The position numbers were made by a program, and so were the translations under genes. A stretch of 64,000 nucleotides of DNA, taken from Roseateles sp. SL47. Its GTDB lineage: Bacteria > Pseudomonadota > Gammaproteobacteria > Burkholderiales > Burkholderiaceae_C. Positions within the stretch are counted from its first letter, which is position 1, and each line of letters starts with the position of its first letter. The stretch covers positions 620,001 to 684,000 of the forward strand of contig NZ_CP113068.1 in the NCBI RefSeq assembly GCF_026625885.1. Reading direction: 5' to 3'. The notes beneath the pieces were generated by a model, which was given only the letters and a program-made list of their open reading frames with translations, searched no databases and was not told where the DNA came from. Of the stretch, positions 1-8,092 are shown one piece after another.

Positions 1-1060
1 GGCCAGCAGCCCACGCGCGCCGCATCAGCGCATCATCGGCCTGACGAGGCGCCCCGGCGTAATCCTCCTGCCGCACCGGATACTGCGCCGCCAGCCGGTC
101 CAGACGCGCGGCCGCCTCGGCCGCACGCGCGGGCTCGACCTCTCCGCGCACCAGTCCGTCACGCAGCGCCTCGATGGCCAGCGCCTGCTCCGCCAGGGAC
201 CCCTGCGCCAGGATCATGTCTGCGCCCGCGTTGATGGCCAGCACTGCCGCACGCGCATAGCCATACCGGTCGGCAATCGCCTTCATCATCAAGGCGTCGG
301 TGATCACCACGCCGTCGTAGCGCAACTCCTGCCGCAAGATGCCGCCCAGGAGGGTGCGGGACAAGGTGGCCGGATAGTCCGGGTCGATGGCCGGGTACAC
401 GATATGCGCGGTCATCACCGAAGGCGCAGCCTCGCGCAGTGCCTGGAAGGGCTTCAGCTCCAGCGCATCCAGTTCCGCACGGGACTTGTCCACGGTCGGC
501 AGGTCGAGGTGCGAGTCCACATGGGTGTCCCCATGCCCGGGAAAATGCTTGATGCAGCAAGCCACGCCCTCGGACAAGGATCCCTTCATCCACGCACCGG
601 CCAGACGCGTCACGGTCTCGGCCGTCTCGCCAAAGCTGCGCTCCGCGATCACCGGATTGGCCGGGTTGTTGTTGATGTCCACCACCGGCGCGAAGTTCCA
701 ATTGATGCCGATGCCGCGCAGCCCGCGCGCCACGGCGGCACCCACCTCGGTGGCCAGGGTGTCATCGCCCGCAGCCCCCAGCGCCATGGCCGAAGGCGGC
801 TGCGGCAAAAAGGTGGCGCGCACCACAGAGCCCCCCTCCTGGTCCAGCCCGATCAGGGCCTGCGGACCCATCACCTCGCGCAGGTCGCGAGTGAGTTGCC
901 GCACTTCCGCTTCGGTGCCCAGATTCTTGCGGAACAGGCAGACCGCGCGGATGCGATGCTGACGAAGAAAGTCGGCCGTGGTCGCATCCAGCGATGTGCC
1001 GACGATGTCCACCATCACCAGCCGTCCGGGGTCGAACCCTGCGTCCATGCTCGTATTCAT
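1..1060 (-). CDS. nagZ: beta-N-acetylhexosaminidase, GH3 (NagZ type), 3' end off window
   Basis: Family 3 glycoside hydrolase that removes N-acetylglucosamine from cytoplasmic muropeptides or imported chito-oligosaccharides. About 353 residues are visible and the family is usually 330-370, so only the extreme C-terminus should be missing. The KHFPGHG motif followed by DTHVDSH lies near residues 170-182, and the likely nucleophile Asp is near residue 255 in ITDALMM. There is no signal peptide, so a cytoplasmic location is expected. The ATG at 1060 has GGAGAG upstream; a second in-frame ATG lies 12 nt further in. It is the last visible gene of the nag operon, 156 nt after nagB-II, which suggests it serves GlcNAc recovery from chitobiose or cell wall rather than recycling alone. 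Confidence 0.9.
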   Translation of the reverse strand, partial: MNTSMDAGFDPGRLVMVDIVGTSLDATTADFLRQHRIRAVCLFRKNLGTEAEVRQLTRDLREVMGPQALIGLDQEGGSVVRATFLPQPPSAMALGAAGDDTLATEVGAAVARGLRGIGINWNFAPVVDINNNPANPVIAERSFGETAETVTRLAGAWMKGSLSEGVACCIKHFPGHGDTHVDSHLDLPTVDKSRAELDALELKPFQALREAAPSVMTAHIVYPAIDPDYPATLSRTLLGGILRQELRYDGVVITDALMMKAIADRYGYARAAVLAINAGADMILAQGSLAEQALAIEALRDGLVRGEVEPARAAEAAARLDRLAAQYPVRQEDYAGAPRQADDALMRRAWAAG

Positions 1061-1216
1061 CACACGCTCTCCAACACCAACGAACGATGGGCCTGCGGCG
1101 CTCCTCGTTCATTCACATCCATCCCGTGCTCTCGTGGCGCTGATCCGTCCGATGCCTGCCCATGCGCCAGGCCTCGTCCGCCCCGCCCGGTGTCACACGC
1201 CCCGTGCCCCAGGACG

Positions 1217-2239
1217 TCAGTGAGTCTTGGTGACCTTCGCCAAATGCCGCGGTTGATCCGGATTGAGCCCCCGCGCCCGCGCCAGCGCTTCCACCATCGG
1301 ATAGAAACTCTGCACCGCCGCAATCGGATCCAGGTCCTCGCTACCGGTGCAGGTCAACGGCAGCTCCGCGCCCGGTGTGCCTGCCGGCGCAGCCAGCAAC
1401 ACACGCGCGCCACGTCCACGCATCTCCTCGGCCAGTGCCAGCAGCCCGGCCTGGGCCGGCCCGCGCGGTGCGAACACCAGCAGCGGATAGCCGTCCTCCA
1501 CCAGCGCCATCGGCCCATGCTTGACCTCGGCGCCCGAGAAGGCCTCGGCCTGGATGCCGCAGGTTTCCTTGAACTTCAGTGCAGCCTCCAGCGCAATCGG
1601 CAGCGAAGTACCACGCCCGATGACAAACAGCTTGTCCGCACCCTTGAGCACATCCACCGCCACATCCCAGCGCTGCCGGGCCGCCTGCTCCAGCGCCTGG
1701 GGCAGATCCTGCAAGGCAGCGGCCAGATGCGGATCGTCCTGCCAGGCGGCCACCAGCCGCGCACCGGCCAGCAACTGCGTGATGTAGCTCTTGGTGGCGG
1801 CCACGCTCTGCTCGATGCCGGCCTGCAGCGAGAACACATGCTCGGCCGCAGCAGCCAGCGGAGAACCCTCCGCATTCACAAAGGCCACTGTGCGGGCGCC
1901 ATTGGCCCGGAAATACTCGGTGGGTGACACCAGGTCCGGGCTTTGGCCGGATTGGGAGAACGCCAGCGACACCAGCCCCCGGCTTTCCAGACGGCTTTGA
2001 TAGAGCGTGATCACCGACATCGGCAACGAGGTCACCAGCCGGCCCAGCCGCGCCATCACCAGATAAGCCAGGTAATGCGCCGCATGGTCGGAGCTGCCGC
2101 GCGCCACGGTCAGCAAGGCGCTGGGCGGCTGCTCACGCAGCACCCGGCCCAGCACCAGATAGGACTGTTGATCGGCCGCCAACTGACGGGCCACGGCCTG
2201 CGGCGCGCTCAGCGCCTCTTCAAGCATTCGCGAGGTCAA
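1217..2239 (-). CDS. nagB-II: glucosamine-6-phosphate deaminase, SIS family (NagB-II)
   Basis: A protein of 340 residues with two SIS domains, related to the isomerase half of GlmS but lacking the glutaminase domain. In nag operons such proteins act as a second-type glucosamine-6-phosphate deaminase giving fructose-6-phosphate and ammonia. Visible motifs are ARGSSDHAA near residue 47, FSQSGQSPD near 95, the ALEAALKFKETC helix and EVKHGPMAL near 235, and a GlmS-like C-terminal AKVTKTH. The TTG at 2239 has AAGGAGA at ideal spacing; an in-frame ATG at 2227 would be too far from it. It overlaps nagA by 20 nt, so translation is probably coupled. No classical NagB is seen here. An AgaS-like role in galactosamine use is the alternative, but the neighbours favour GlcNAc. 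Confidence 0.87.
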   Translation of the reverse strand: MTSRMLEEALSAPQAVARQLAADQQSYLVLGRVLREQPPSALLTVARGSSDHAAHYLAYLVMARLGRLVTSLPMSVITLYQSRLESRGLVSLAFSQSGQSPDLVSPTEYFRANGARTVAFVNAEGSPLAAAAEHVFSLQAGIEQSVAATKSYITQLLAGARLVAAWQDDPHLAAALQDLPQALEQAARQRWDVAVDVLKGADKLFVIGRGTSLPIALEAALKFKETCGIQAEAFSGAEVKHGPMALVEDGYPLLVFAPRGPAQAGLLALAEEMRGRGARVLLAAPAGTPGAELPLTCTGSEDLDPIAAVQSFYPMVEALARARGLNPDQPRHLAKVTKTH

Positions 2240-3359
2240 TCGATTCTCCTTCTACGACCACGCGTTGCAACTGCAAGCCACGGTCCAACACCACCACATC
2301 GGCCCACGCGCCTGGCGTGAGCCGGCCCCGATCCTCCATGCCGAGGAAGTCCGCCGCATGGGTCGAAACCCGCCGCGATGCCTCCTCGATCTCCAGCCCC
2401 AGCTTCAGCACCAGGTTGCGCAGCGCCTGGTCCATGGTCAGCGTGGATCCCGCCAGCGTGCCGTCGGGCAGGCGCACGCCGCCCAGGCACTTGGTCACCT
2501 TGTGTCGGCCCAGCCGGTAGTCACCGTCCGGCATGCCGGCGGCGGCGGTTGAATCGGTGACACAGAACAGGCAGGGGATGCTGCGCAGCGCCACGCGGAT
2601 CGCGCCGGGATGCACATGCAGCAGGTCTGGAATGACTTCGGCGTAATGCGCATGGGCCAGTGCTGCGCCCACCATGCCGGGTTCGCGGTGATGCAAGCCG
2701 GTCATGGCATTAAAGAGATGGGTGAATCCGCCCGCGCCGCGCGCCAGGGCGGCCACTCCGTCCTCATAGGTGCCCAGCGTGTGGCCGATCTGCACCTGGA
2801 AGCCCTCGGCCCGCAGTTGCGACACCAGCGCCAGATGCGCAGGCAGCTCCGGCGCCAGCGTCACCAGCCGGATGGGGGCGATGTCATGCAGTGCACGCAC
2901 TTCGTCCAGCGCGGCGGCTCGGGCGAAGTCGGGTTGCGCGCCGAGCTTCCCCGGGTTGATGTAGGGCCCTTCAAGATGCACACCCAGCACGCGGGCCATG
3001 CCGGCCCCGCGCTGCCGGCAGGCGCCGCTGAGCGCGCGAATGGCGCTGCGGATCTCGTCCATCGGCGCTGTCATGGTGGTGGCCAGCAGCGAGGTGGTGC
3101 CGTGGCGGGCATGCAGCCGGGCCATTGCAGCCACTGCATCGCCGCCTTCCATGGTGTCGTGACCGCCGCCGCCATGGACATGCAGGTCCACAAAACCCGG
3201 CAGGACCAGCGGCAGGTCCTGGGCGCCATGGCGCACTTCGTATTCCGGGACCGGCTGGCCGTCGATGCGGCAGATGCGGCCCTCTTGATGCTCCAGCACA
3301 CCGCGGATGAATCCGGCAGGCGTCAGAATGAATCCGTCGATATGCTGAGCCTCCGTCAT
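2220..3359 (-). CDS. nagA: N-acetylglucosamine-6-phosphate deacetylase
   Basis: Amidohydrolase that removes acetate from GlcNAc-6-phosphate, the step between NagK and NagB-II. The protein has 379 residues, normal for NagA. Metal and substrate motifs appear in order: DLHVHGGGGHDT near residue 58, the HLEGPYI loop near 130, GHTLGTYEDG near 194, FNAMTGLHHREPG near 217, and TDSTAAAGMPDG with the catalytic Asp near 273. The ATG at 3359 overlaps the nagR stop codon as ATGA, and the 3' end overlaps nagB-II. It is cytoplasmic, in the middle of the nag operon. Confidence 0.95.
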   Translation of the reverse strand: MTEAQHIDGFILTPAGFIRGVLEHQEGRICRIDGQPVPEYEVRHGAQDLPLVLPGFVDLHVHGGGGHDTMEGGDAVAAMARLHARHGTTSLLATTMTAPMDEIRSAIRALSGACRQRGAGMARVLGVHLEGPYINPGKLGAQPDFARAAALDEVRALHDIAPIRLVTLAPELPAHLALVSQLRAEGFQVQIGHTLGTYEDGVAALARGAGGFTHLFNAMTGLHHREPGMVGAALAHAHYAEVIPDLLHVHPGAIRVALRSIPCLFCVTDSTAAAGMPDGDYRLGRHKVTKCLGGVRLPDGTLAGSTLTMDQALRNLVLKLGLEIEEASRRVSTHAADFLGMEDRGRLTPGAWADVVVLDRGLQLQRVVVEGESIDLANA

Positions 3360-4099
3360 CCGTCGCGCCTCATCTCCGCGACGAAGTCGTAGTAATCGCT
3401 GCGGCAGTACGAATGGGTCAGCTCCACGGCCTGCCCCTGATCCAGATAACCCACTCGCGTGATGAACAGCACCGCCTGACCCACTGGCACTTCCAGCAGG
3501 CCTGCCAGGCGTGAATCCGCATTGATGGCACGAATGTGTTGCAACGCGCGCACCGGCGCGCGGCCCATGCGGGCCAGATGCTCATACAGCGAGCTGTCGA
3601 CCTTCTGCGGCTCCGGCAGCACGGCTTCCGGCAGCACACTCAGCTCATAGGCCATCACCACCTGGTCGGCCAGGCGCAGGCGCTCCAGCCGGGCCACACG
3701 TTGGCCGGTGGTCAGGCCCAGGGACAACTGCTCATCCGGTGCGGCCATGGCAAAACCACGGTTCAGCCAGCGGCTGCTGGGCTTGAAGCCGCGCTGATGC
3801 AGCTCTTCCGAGAAACTGGTCAGGCGCGACAGCGGCTGCTCCAGCTTGGGGGCGATGTAGTTGCCAGACCCGCGCTTTCGCACGATCAGGCCCTGCTCCA
3901 CCAGGCGGTCAATGGCCTTGCGGGCGGTGACCCGCGACAAGTCCAGCGATTCCGACAGCACCCGCTCGGACGGCAGGGCCTCGTCGGCCTGGTATTGGCC
4001 CTCGCGAATGGCCTGGGCCAGCTTGTGGGCCAACTGCATGTACAGCGGCGACGCAGCGGCAGGATCGGGCTTGAATTGAAAGGGCAGCTTGGTGCTCAT
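3356..4099 (-). CDS. nagR: GntR/HutC-family transcriptional regulator of the nag genes
   Basis: A 247-residue regulator with an N-terminal GntR winged helix (about residues 15-80, LPSERVLSESLDLSRVTARKA) and a C-terminal UTRA effector domain (about 100-240) with the typical final YCRSDYYDF. Regulators of this subfamily bind GlcNAc-6-P or GlcN-6-P and repress amino-sugar genes. The ATG at 4099 is preferred because GAGAA lies upstream and it follows the nagK stop by 14 nt; a TTG at 4117 would overlap nagK. Its likely binding sites are the 19-bp TTGGTA-n4-ACTGGTA elements at the operon promoter and in front of the GH18 chitinase gene. That link is inference from position and shared sequence. Confidence 0.88.
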   Translation of the reverse strand: MSTKLPFQFKPDPAAASPLYMQLAHKLAQAIREGQYQADEALPSERVLSESLDLSRVTARKAIDRLVEQGLIVRKRGSGNYIAPKLEQPLSRLTSFSEELHQRGFKPSSRWLNRGFAMAAPDEQLSLGLTTGQRVARLERLRLADQVVMAYELSVLPEAVLPEPQKVDSSLYEHLARMGRAPVRALQHIRAINADSRLAGLLEVPVGQAVLFITRVGYLDQGQAVELTHSYCRSDYYDFVAEMRRDG

Positions 4100-4113
4100 C
4101 GGGCGGTTCTCGA

Positions 4114-5106
4114 TCAACGTGTGTCAGAGAGCGCGCCGCGGACCAGCCGCAGCGCCCCGTCAGCCGCGTCACCCTGCGGTGACACGCAACGGGCCCGAAT
4201 GTTGCCTGAGAAACTGCCCCCCAACCGCTGGGCAATGCTGCCCGCCAGGGAGAGCGGCAGGGTCTGGGAGGGGTCCAGCGCCAGCGCCACCGATTCCAGC
4301 TCGGCAACGGCCGCCTCCACCAGCGCCTGGGCGGCAGGGTCCTGCGCGGCATGCTCGAACACCAGCGGTGCGAGCTGGGCATAGGCATGCTGACCGGCCT
4401 GCGCCACCCAGGCCGACACCGCGCCCCGGTCCTGCTCATCGGCAGCGCCGCAGTGGCTCCAGACCGCCCGGGCCAGCCGACCGGCCGGTGCACGTCCATC
4501 CATGGCCTTCTGCGCCATCCGCATGGCCTGCAGCCCGAGCCAGGCACCGCTGCCTTCATCGCCGCCGATCCAGCCCCAGCCGCTGACACAGACCCAGTTG
4601 CCGTCCGCACGCAGCGCCTCGCCGACCGTGCCGGTGCCAGCCGCAATCACAGCGCCTGGATGGCCGCCATGGGCGCCCAGCACGCTGGTGGTGCCGTCGT
4701 TGACGAGTTCCAGATGAGCGTAACCTGGCTGCTGCGCCTTGAATTCCGCCGCCTGCGCGGCCACACCGGCGCCGGAGAGTCCCAGACCCATGGCCATCTC
4801 TTCCAGCCGCAGCGGGCCGGCCTTGAAGGCCGCATCGTCCGGACCTGCCCCAAGCTCAGCAGCCTGGGCCGCCGCCTGGGCCGCCGCTTGTTCCACCGCC
4901 TGCTGAATGTGGCGCCACGCTTGCGCCACACCCTGGCCCAGTGCGGAGGGGCCCGCCCACCCCTGGCCCAGCAGCCGACCCTTGAGATCGCTCAGCCGCG
5001 CCCGCGTGCCCGTGCCACCTCCATCAACGCCCACAAGGAAGCGCACGGCAGCGAAGCGCGGTTGCAAGGGAGCCGTCCAGACGTCGGCCAAAGCGGGAAC
5101 TGTCAT
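4114..5106 (-). CDS. nagK: N-acetylglucosamine/glucosamine kinase, BadF/BadG/BcrA/BcrD ATPase family
   Basis: First gene of the nag operon, 330 residues. The ASKHA-type phosphate loop GVDGGGTGTRARLSD lies near residue 26, followed by AGTGTVGEA near 157 and GWGWIGGDEGSGAWLG near 175, as in eukaryotic-type GlcNAc kinases and bacterial BadF homologues. It would phosphorylate GlcNAc (or GlcN) after uptake as the free sugar. This implies a non-PTS transporter elsewhere, since no PTS gene is present here. Residues 75-92 contain an Ala-Gln-rich 12-bp duplication (4862-4885). The ATG at 5106 has no Shine-Dalgarno sequence and sits 5 nt from the operator, so a very short leader or an internal GTG at VRFLVG are both possible. 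Confidence 0.85.
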   Translation of the reverse strand: MTVPALADVWTAPLQPRFAAVRFLVGVDGGGTGTRARLSDLKGRLLGQGWAGPSALGQGVAQAWRHIQQAVEQAAAQAAAQAAELGAGPDDAAFKAGPLRLEEMAMGLGLSGAGVAAQAAEFKAQQPGYAHLELVNDGTTSVLGAHGGHPGAVIAAGTGTVGEALRADGNWVCVSGWGWIGGDEGSGAWLGLQAMRMAQKAMDGRAPAGRLARAVWSHCGAADEQDRGAVSAWVAQAGQHAYAQLAPLVFEHAAQDPAAQALVEAAVAELESVALALDPSQTLPLSLAGSIAQRLGGSFSGNIRARCVSPQGDAADGALRLVRGALSDTR

Positions 5107-5110
5107 GATT

Positions 5111-5129
5111 AATACCAGTTTAGTACCAA
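5111..5129 (-). promoter_or_regulatory. putative NagR operator 1
   Basis: On the minus strand this reads TTGGTACTAAACTGGTATT, two TGGTA half-sites in direct orientation with an 11-bp period. It covers the -10 region in front of nagK. The same pattern, TTGGTA-n4-ACTGGTA, occurs upstream of the GH18 chitinase at 43838-43856. Confidence 0.6.
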
Positions 5130-5146
5130 AAATCGAAGACCGTCAA
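5117..5146 (-). promoter_or_regulatory. putative promoter of the nag operon
   Basis: Reading on the minus strand, TTGACG (5141-5146) and TAAACT (5117-5122) are separated by 18 nt and resemble a sigma-70 promoter. The -10 lies inside the 19-bp operator, and the predicted start of transcription is only a few nucleotides before the nagK ATG. Repressor binding at 5111-5129 would directly block RNA polymerase. Confidence 0.5.
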
Positions 5147-5165
5147 TTGGTAGTGCACTGGACTT
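5147..5165 (+). promoter_or_regulatory. putative NagR operator 2
   Basis: On the plus strand this reads TTGGTAGTGCACTGGACTT, which matches the operator 1 pattern except in the last half-site (TGGAC instead of TGGTA). It abuts the -35 hexamer on the side away from the gene, so the two sites bracket the promoter in opposite orientation. Confidence 0.45.
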
Positions 5166-5567
5166 AACCCTGAGTCCGCCTCTTTGCCAGGCAGACCCGC
5201 ACCGCCGCCTTCGTACCACGATGGACACGAAGAGAAACAATGCAGAGACCGTGGTGTTGTCCAGGTCGCAGGTTGCGTGACCACAACCGTACCAGTTGGG
5301 GAAGACTTCGCCATGAGGATCAGCCCGAATCAGCCCGAATCAGCCGGAATCAGGCGGAGTCGGGCAGTCAAATGGGTGATCCTTGAGGGGCGCAGCAGCG
5401 GCGAGATCGCCGCGAGACAGCCACAAGACCGCCACAACACAGCCGCAGGATGGGCGCGAACACGAGGGCGACTGGGAGCGACCGGGGGCGTCTGCGCAGG
5501 AGTATGGTGACCGGGGGCGAGGCGTGAGTGGTGCTGGTGACTGGTGCCGCCGCGCTCCAGGGCGTGG
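5166..5567. other. spacer between nag operon promoter and ung 3' end
   Basis: No credible gene in these 402 nt. An open frame at 5184-5510 on the plus strand has atypical composition, no ribosome site and no recognisable domain. The region holds the decamer array at 5321-5360 and one further ACTGGTA half-site on the minus strand near 5290. No clear terminator for ung was found. Confidence 0.5.
5321..5360. repeat. 10-bp tandem repeat, four units
   Basis: Four consecutive units of CAGCCCGAAT: the first two are identical, the third has one change and the fourth three. The array lies in a non-coding spacer, and its period is not a multiple of three. Confidence 0.8.
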
Positions 5568-6269
5568 TCAGTCCAGCGACCAGTCCAGATCCGCGCCCTG
5601 CGCGCGCAGCCATTGGCGCGCAGCGGAGAAATGGCCGCAGCCGATGAACGGGGTGGGCCCGCGCATGGCGGAGAGCGGCGACGGATGATTGGCCTGCAGC
5701 ACAAGATGCTGTTGGCCGGCCGCCTGGATCAACCCCGCCTTGGCCTGTGCATGCGCCCCCCACAGCAGATAGACCTTTGGTGCGGCATCCCGGGCGGTGG
5801 CTTGCATCAGCGCGTCGGTGAGGGATTCCCAGCCTTTGCGGGCATGGCTGCCCGCCTGCCCATCTTCAACGGTGAGGCTGGTGTTGAGCAGCAGCACGCC
5901 GCGCTGGGCCCAGGCCCCCAGGTGGCCGGACATGGCCGGCTGCTGCCCGAGGTCGCGCAGCAGTTCCTTGAAGATGTTGCGCAGCGACGGGGGCACCTTC
6001 TCGCCGGTCGGCACCGAGAACGCCAGCCCCTCGGCCTGCCCGGGCCCGTGATAGGGGTCCTGCCCCAGGATCACCACCTTTACCGTTGATAGCGGCGTGA
6101 GGCGCAGCGCCCGCAGGGGGTCCTCCGGATAGATGCGAGCGCCCGCAGCCAGCCGCTCGGCCAGCAGGGCCTGCACCCGTTGTCCGTCCGCACTGTGGCG
6201 CCAATGATCAACACCGGCCTGCCAGCCTCCATCGACCTGCCAGTCGATGCCGTCCGTGGTCAGCGCCAT
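5568..6269 (-). CDS. ung: uracil-DNA glycosylase
   Basis: Family 1 uracil-DNA glycosylase of 233 residues, which removes uracil from DNA at the start of base-excision repair. The catalytic water-activating motif GQDPYHGPGQAEGLAFS lies near residue 70, and the HPSPLSAMRG motif with the catalytic His lies near 195. The length is normal. The ATG shares one base with the trpC stop (TGATG), so ung is probably translated by coupling from the trp transcript and is the operon's last gene. Confidence 0.95.
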   Translation of the reverse strand: MALTTDGIDWQVDGGWQAGVDHWRHSADGQRVQALLAERLAAGARIYPEDPLRALRLTPLSTVKVVILGQDPYHGPGQAEGLAFSVPTGEKVPPSLRNIFKELLRDLGQQPAMSGHLGAWAQRGVLLLNTSLTVEDGQAGSHARKGWESLTDALMQATARDAAPKVYLLWGAHAQAKAGLIQAAGQQHLVLQANHPSPLSAMRGPTPFIGCGHFSAARQWLRAQGADLDWSLD

Positions 6270-7060
6270 CAGTTGAACAGCGCCGCCAGCGCCGCGCCCG
6301 GATCGTTCGCCCGCATGAAGGCTTCACCCACCAGGAAGGCATTCACATTCGCCGCACGCATGCGTTGCACATCGGCCGGGCCCAGGATGCCGGATTCGGT
6401 CACCAGCAGTCGGTCCGCAGGCACCTGCGCGAGCAGGCCAAGCGTGGTGTCCAGCGTCACCTCAAAGGTCTTGAGGTTGCGGTTGTTGATCCCCACCAGC
6501 GGTGTTTTCAGGCGCAAGGCACGGTCCAGCTCGTGGCCGTCATGCACTTCCACCAGCACGTCCAGGCCCAGGCCCGACGCGCAGTCTTCCAGCTCGGCCA
6601 TCTGGCCATCGTCCAGGCTGGCGGCAATCAGCAAGATGCAGTCTGCCCCCATCGCGCGGGCTTCGTAGACCTGATAGAGGTCCACCATGAAATCCTTGCG
6701 CAGCACCGGCAGGGCGCAAGCGGCGCGGGCTTCCTGCAGATAGGGGACACCGCCCTGGAAGAACGGCTGGTCGGTCAGCACGCTCAGGCAGGCCGCGCCA
6801 TGCTGTTCATAGCTGCGGGCGATGGCGGCCGGTTGGAAATCCTGCCTCAGCACGCCCTTGCTGGGGCTGGCCTTTTTGATTTCAGCAATCACGGCGCTGC
6901 GGCCGGCAGCCACGGCCCGGCGCAGCGCGGCGCCAAACCCACGGGCAGGCGCCTGGCGCGATTCCGCTTCCGCCCGCAGGGCCGTCAGGGGCTTGAGCGC
7001 CTGCGCGGCCGCGACTTCCTCGCGCTTGACGGCATTGATTCGATCGAGGATGTCAGACAC
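6269..7060 (-). CDS. trpC: indole-3-glycerol phosphate synthase
   Basis: TIM-barrel enzyme of 263 residues that closes the indole ring from CdRP in tryptophan synthesis. Visible motifs are [12 protein letters not shown] near residue 57, [13 protein letters not shown] near 85, [11 protein letters not shown] near 112, [13 protein letters not shown] near 187 and LVTESGI near 214. The start is taken as GTG at 7060: AGGAGG lies 8 nt upstream and the codon overlaps the trpD stop (GTGTCTGA). The frame stays open far upstream but that extension runs through trpD and is not used. It is a monofunctional TrpC, not fused to TrpF. Confidence 0.95.
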   Translation of the reverse strand: MSDILDRINAVKREEVAAAQALKPLTALRAEAESRQAPARGFGAALRRAVAAGRSAVIAEIKKASPSKGVLRQDFQPAAIARSYEQHGAACLSVLTDQPFFQGGVPYLQEARAACALPVLRKDFMVDLYQVYEARAMGADCILLIAASLDDGQMAELEDCASGLGLDVLVEVHDGHELDRALRLKTPLVGINNRNLKTFEVTLDTTLGLLAQVPADRLLVTESGILGPADVQRMRAANVNAFLVGEAFMRANDPGAALAALFN

Positions 7061-8087
7061 GGGCAGCCTCCTGCGTCGCGGCCACGAACTGGTCCAGCTT
7101 GGTCCGCGCGGCGCCACTGCTGATGGCTTCACGCGCCTTGGCAATGCCAGCGGCGATGCTGTCCACCACATTGGCGGCATACAGCGTGGCGCCAGCATTC
7201 AGCAGCACGATGTCCCGCGCCGGGCCGGCCTCATCGGCCAGCACCCCCAGCAGCATCCGCCGGCTCTCCTCCGGGCCACTCACCCGCAGATTGCGGCTGG
7301 CCACCATCTGAAGGCCGAAGTCCTCCGGATGGACTTCATATTCGCGGATCTCGCCATTCCGCAGCTCACCCACCATGGTCGAGGCGCCCAGGGAGATTTC
7401 GTCCATGCCGTCCTTCCCATAGACCACCACCGCATGCTCGGCGCCCAGGCGCTGCATCACCCGCACCTGGATACCGACCAGGTCCGGATGGAACACCCCC
7501 ATCAGGATGTTGGTGGCGCCCGCCGGATTGGTCAGCGGCCCCAGGATGTTAAAGATGGTTCGCACGCCCAGTTCCTTGCGCACCGGGGCAATGTTCTTCA
7601 TGGCCGGATGGTGATTGGGCGCGAACATGAAACCGATGCCGGTCTTGTGCACGCAGTCCGCCACTGCCTGCGGGGAGAGCGACAAACTCACGCCCAGCGC
7701 CTCCAGCACATCGGCGCTGCCGGTCTTGCTGGACACACTGCGGTTGCCATGCTTGGCGATCTGCGCGCCGGCCGCAGCCGCCACAAACATGGCGCAGGTG
7801 GAGATGTTGAAGGTGTGGGCGCCATCGCCCCCGGTGCCCACCACATCCACCAGATGCGGGCCAGGTTGCAACGGCACCTTCACCGAGAACTCACGCATCA
7901 CCTGCGCGGCGGCGGTGATCTCGCCGATGGTTTCCTTCTTCACCCGCAGGCCGATCAGGATGGCCGCCGCCGTCACGGGGGACATCTCGCCGCCCATGAT
8001 GCGCCGCATCAGGGCCAGCATTTCGTCGTGGAAGATCTCGCGGTGGTCGATGACCCGGGTCAGGGCTTCATTGTCGGTGATCGGCAT
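7053..8087 (-). CDS. trpD: anthranilate phosphoribosyltransferase
   Basis: Transfers phosphoribosyl from PRPP to anthranilate. It has 344 residues, typical of the stand-alone enzyme. The glycine-rich PRPP loop [15 protein letters not shown] lies near residue 82, with the [21 protein letters not shown] region near 110 and GPLTNPA near 170. It starts with ATG 5 nt after the ltaE stop and ends inside the trpC start, so ltaE-trpD-trpC form one translational unit. Confidence 0.96.
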   Translation of the reverse strand: MPITDNEALTRVIDHREIFHDEMLALMRRIMGGEMSPVTAAAILIGLRVKKETIGEITAAAQVMREFSVKVPLQPGPHLVDVVGTGGDGAHTFNISTCAMFVAAAAGAQIAKHGNRSVSSKTGSADVLEALGVSLSLSPQAVADCVHKTGIGFMFAPNHHPAMKNIAPVRKELGVRTIFNILGPLTNPAGATNILMGVFHPDLVGIQVRVMQRLGAEHAVVVYGKDGMDEISLGASTMVGELRNGEIREYEVHPEDFGLQMVASRNLRVSGPEESRRMLLGVLADEAGPARDIVLLNAGATLYAANVVDSIAAGIAKAREAISSGAARTKLDQFVAATQEAARV

Positions 8088-8092
8088 GGCCT

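Noticed and set aside
404..1927. 507-codon plus-strand frame over nagZ and nagB-II
   Set aside because: Antisense shadow. The minus strand gives intact GH3 and SIS proteins.
5184..5510. 108-codon plus-strand frame in the nag/ung spacer
   Set aside because: It runs through the decamer array, has no recognisable fold or ribosome site, and its composition differs from real genes here.
6269..7198. Longer trpC reading frame of 309 codons
   Set aside because: The extra N-terminus overlaps trpD coding sequence and has no family match. GTG 7060 has AGGAGG and overlaps the trpD stop, as expected for coupling.
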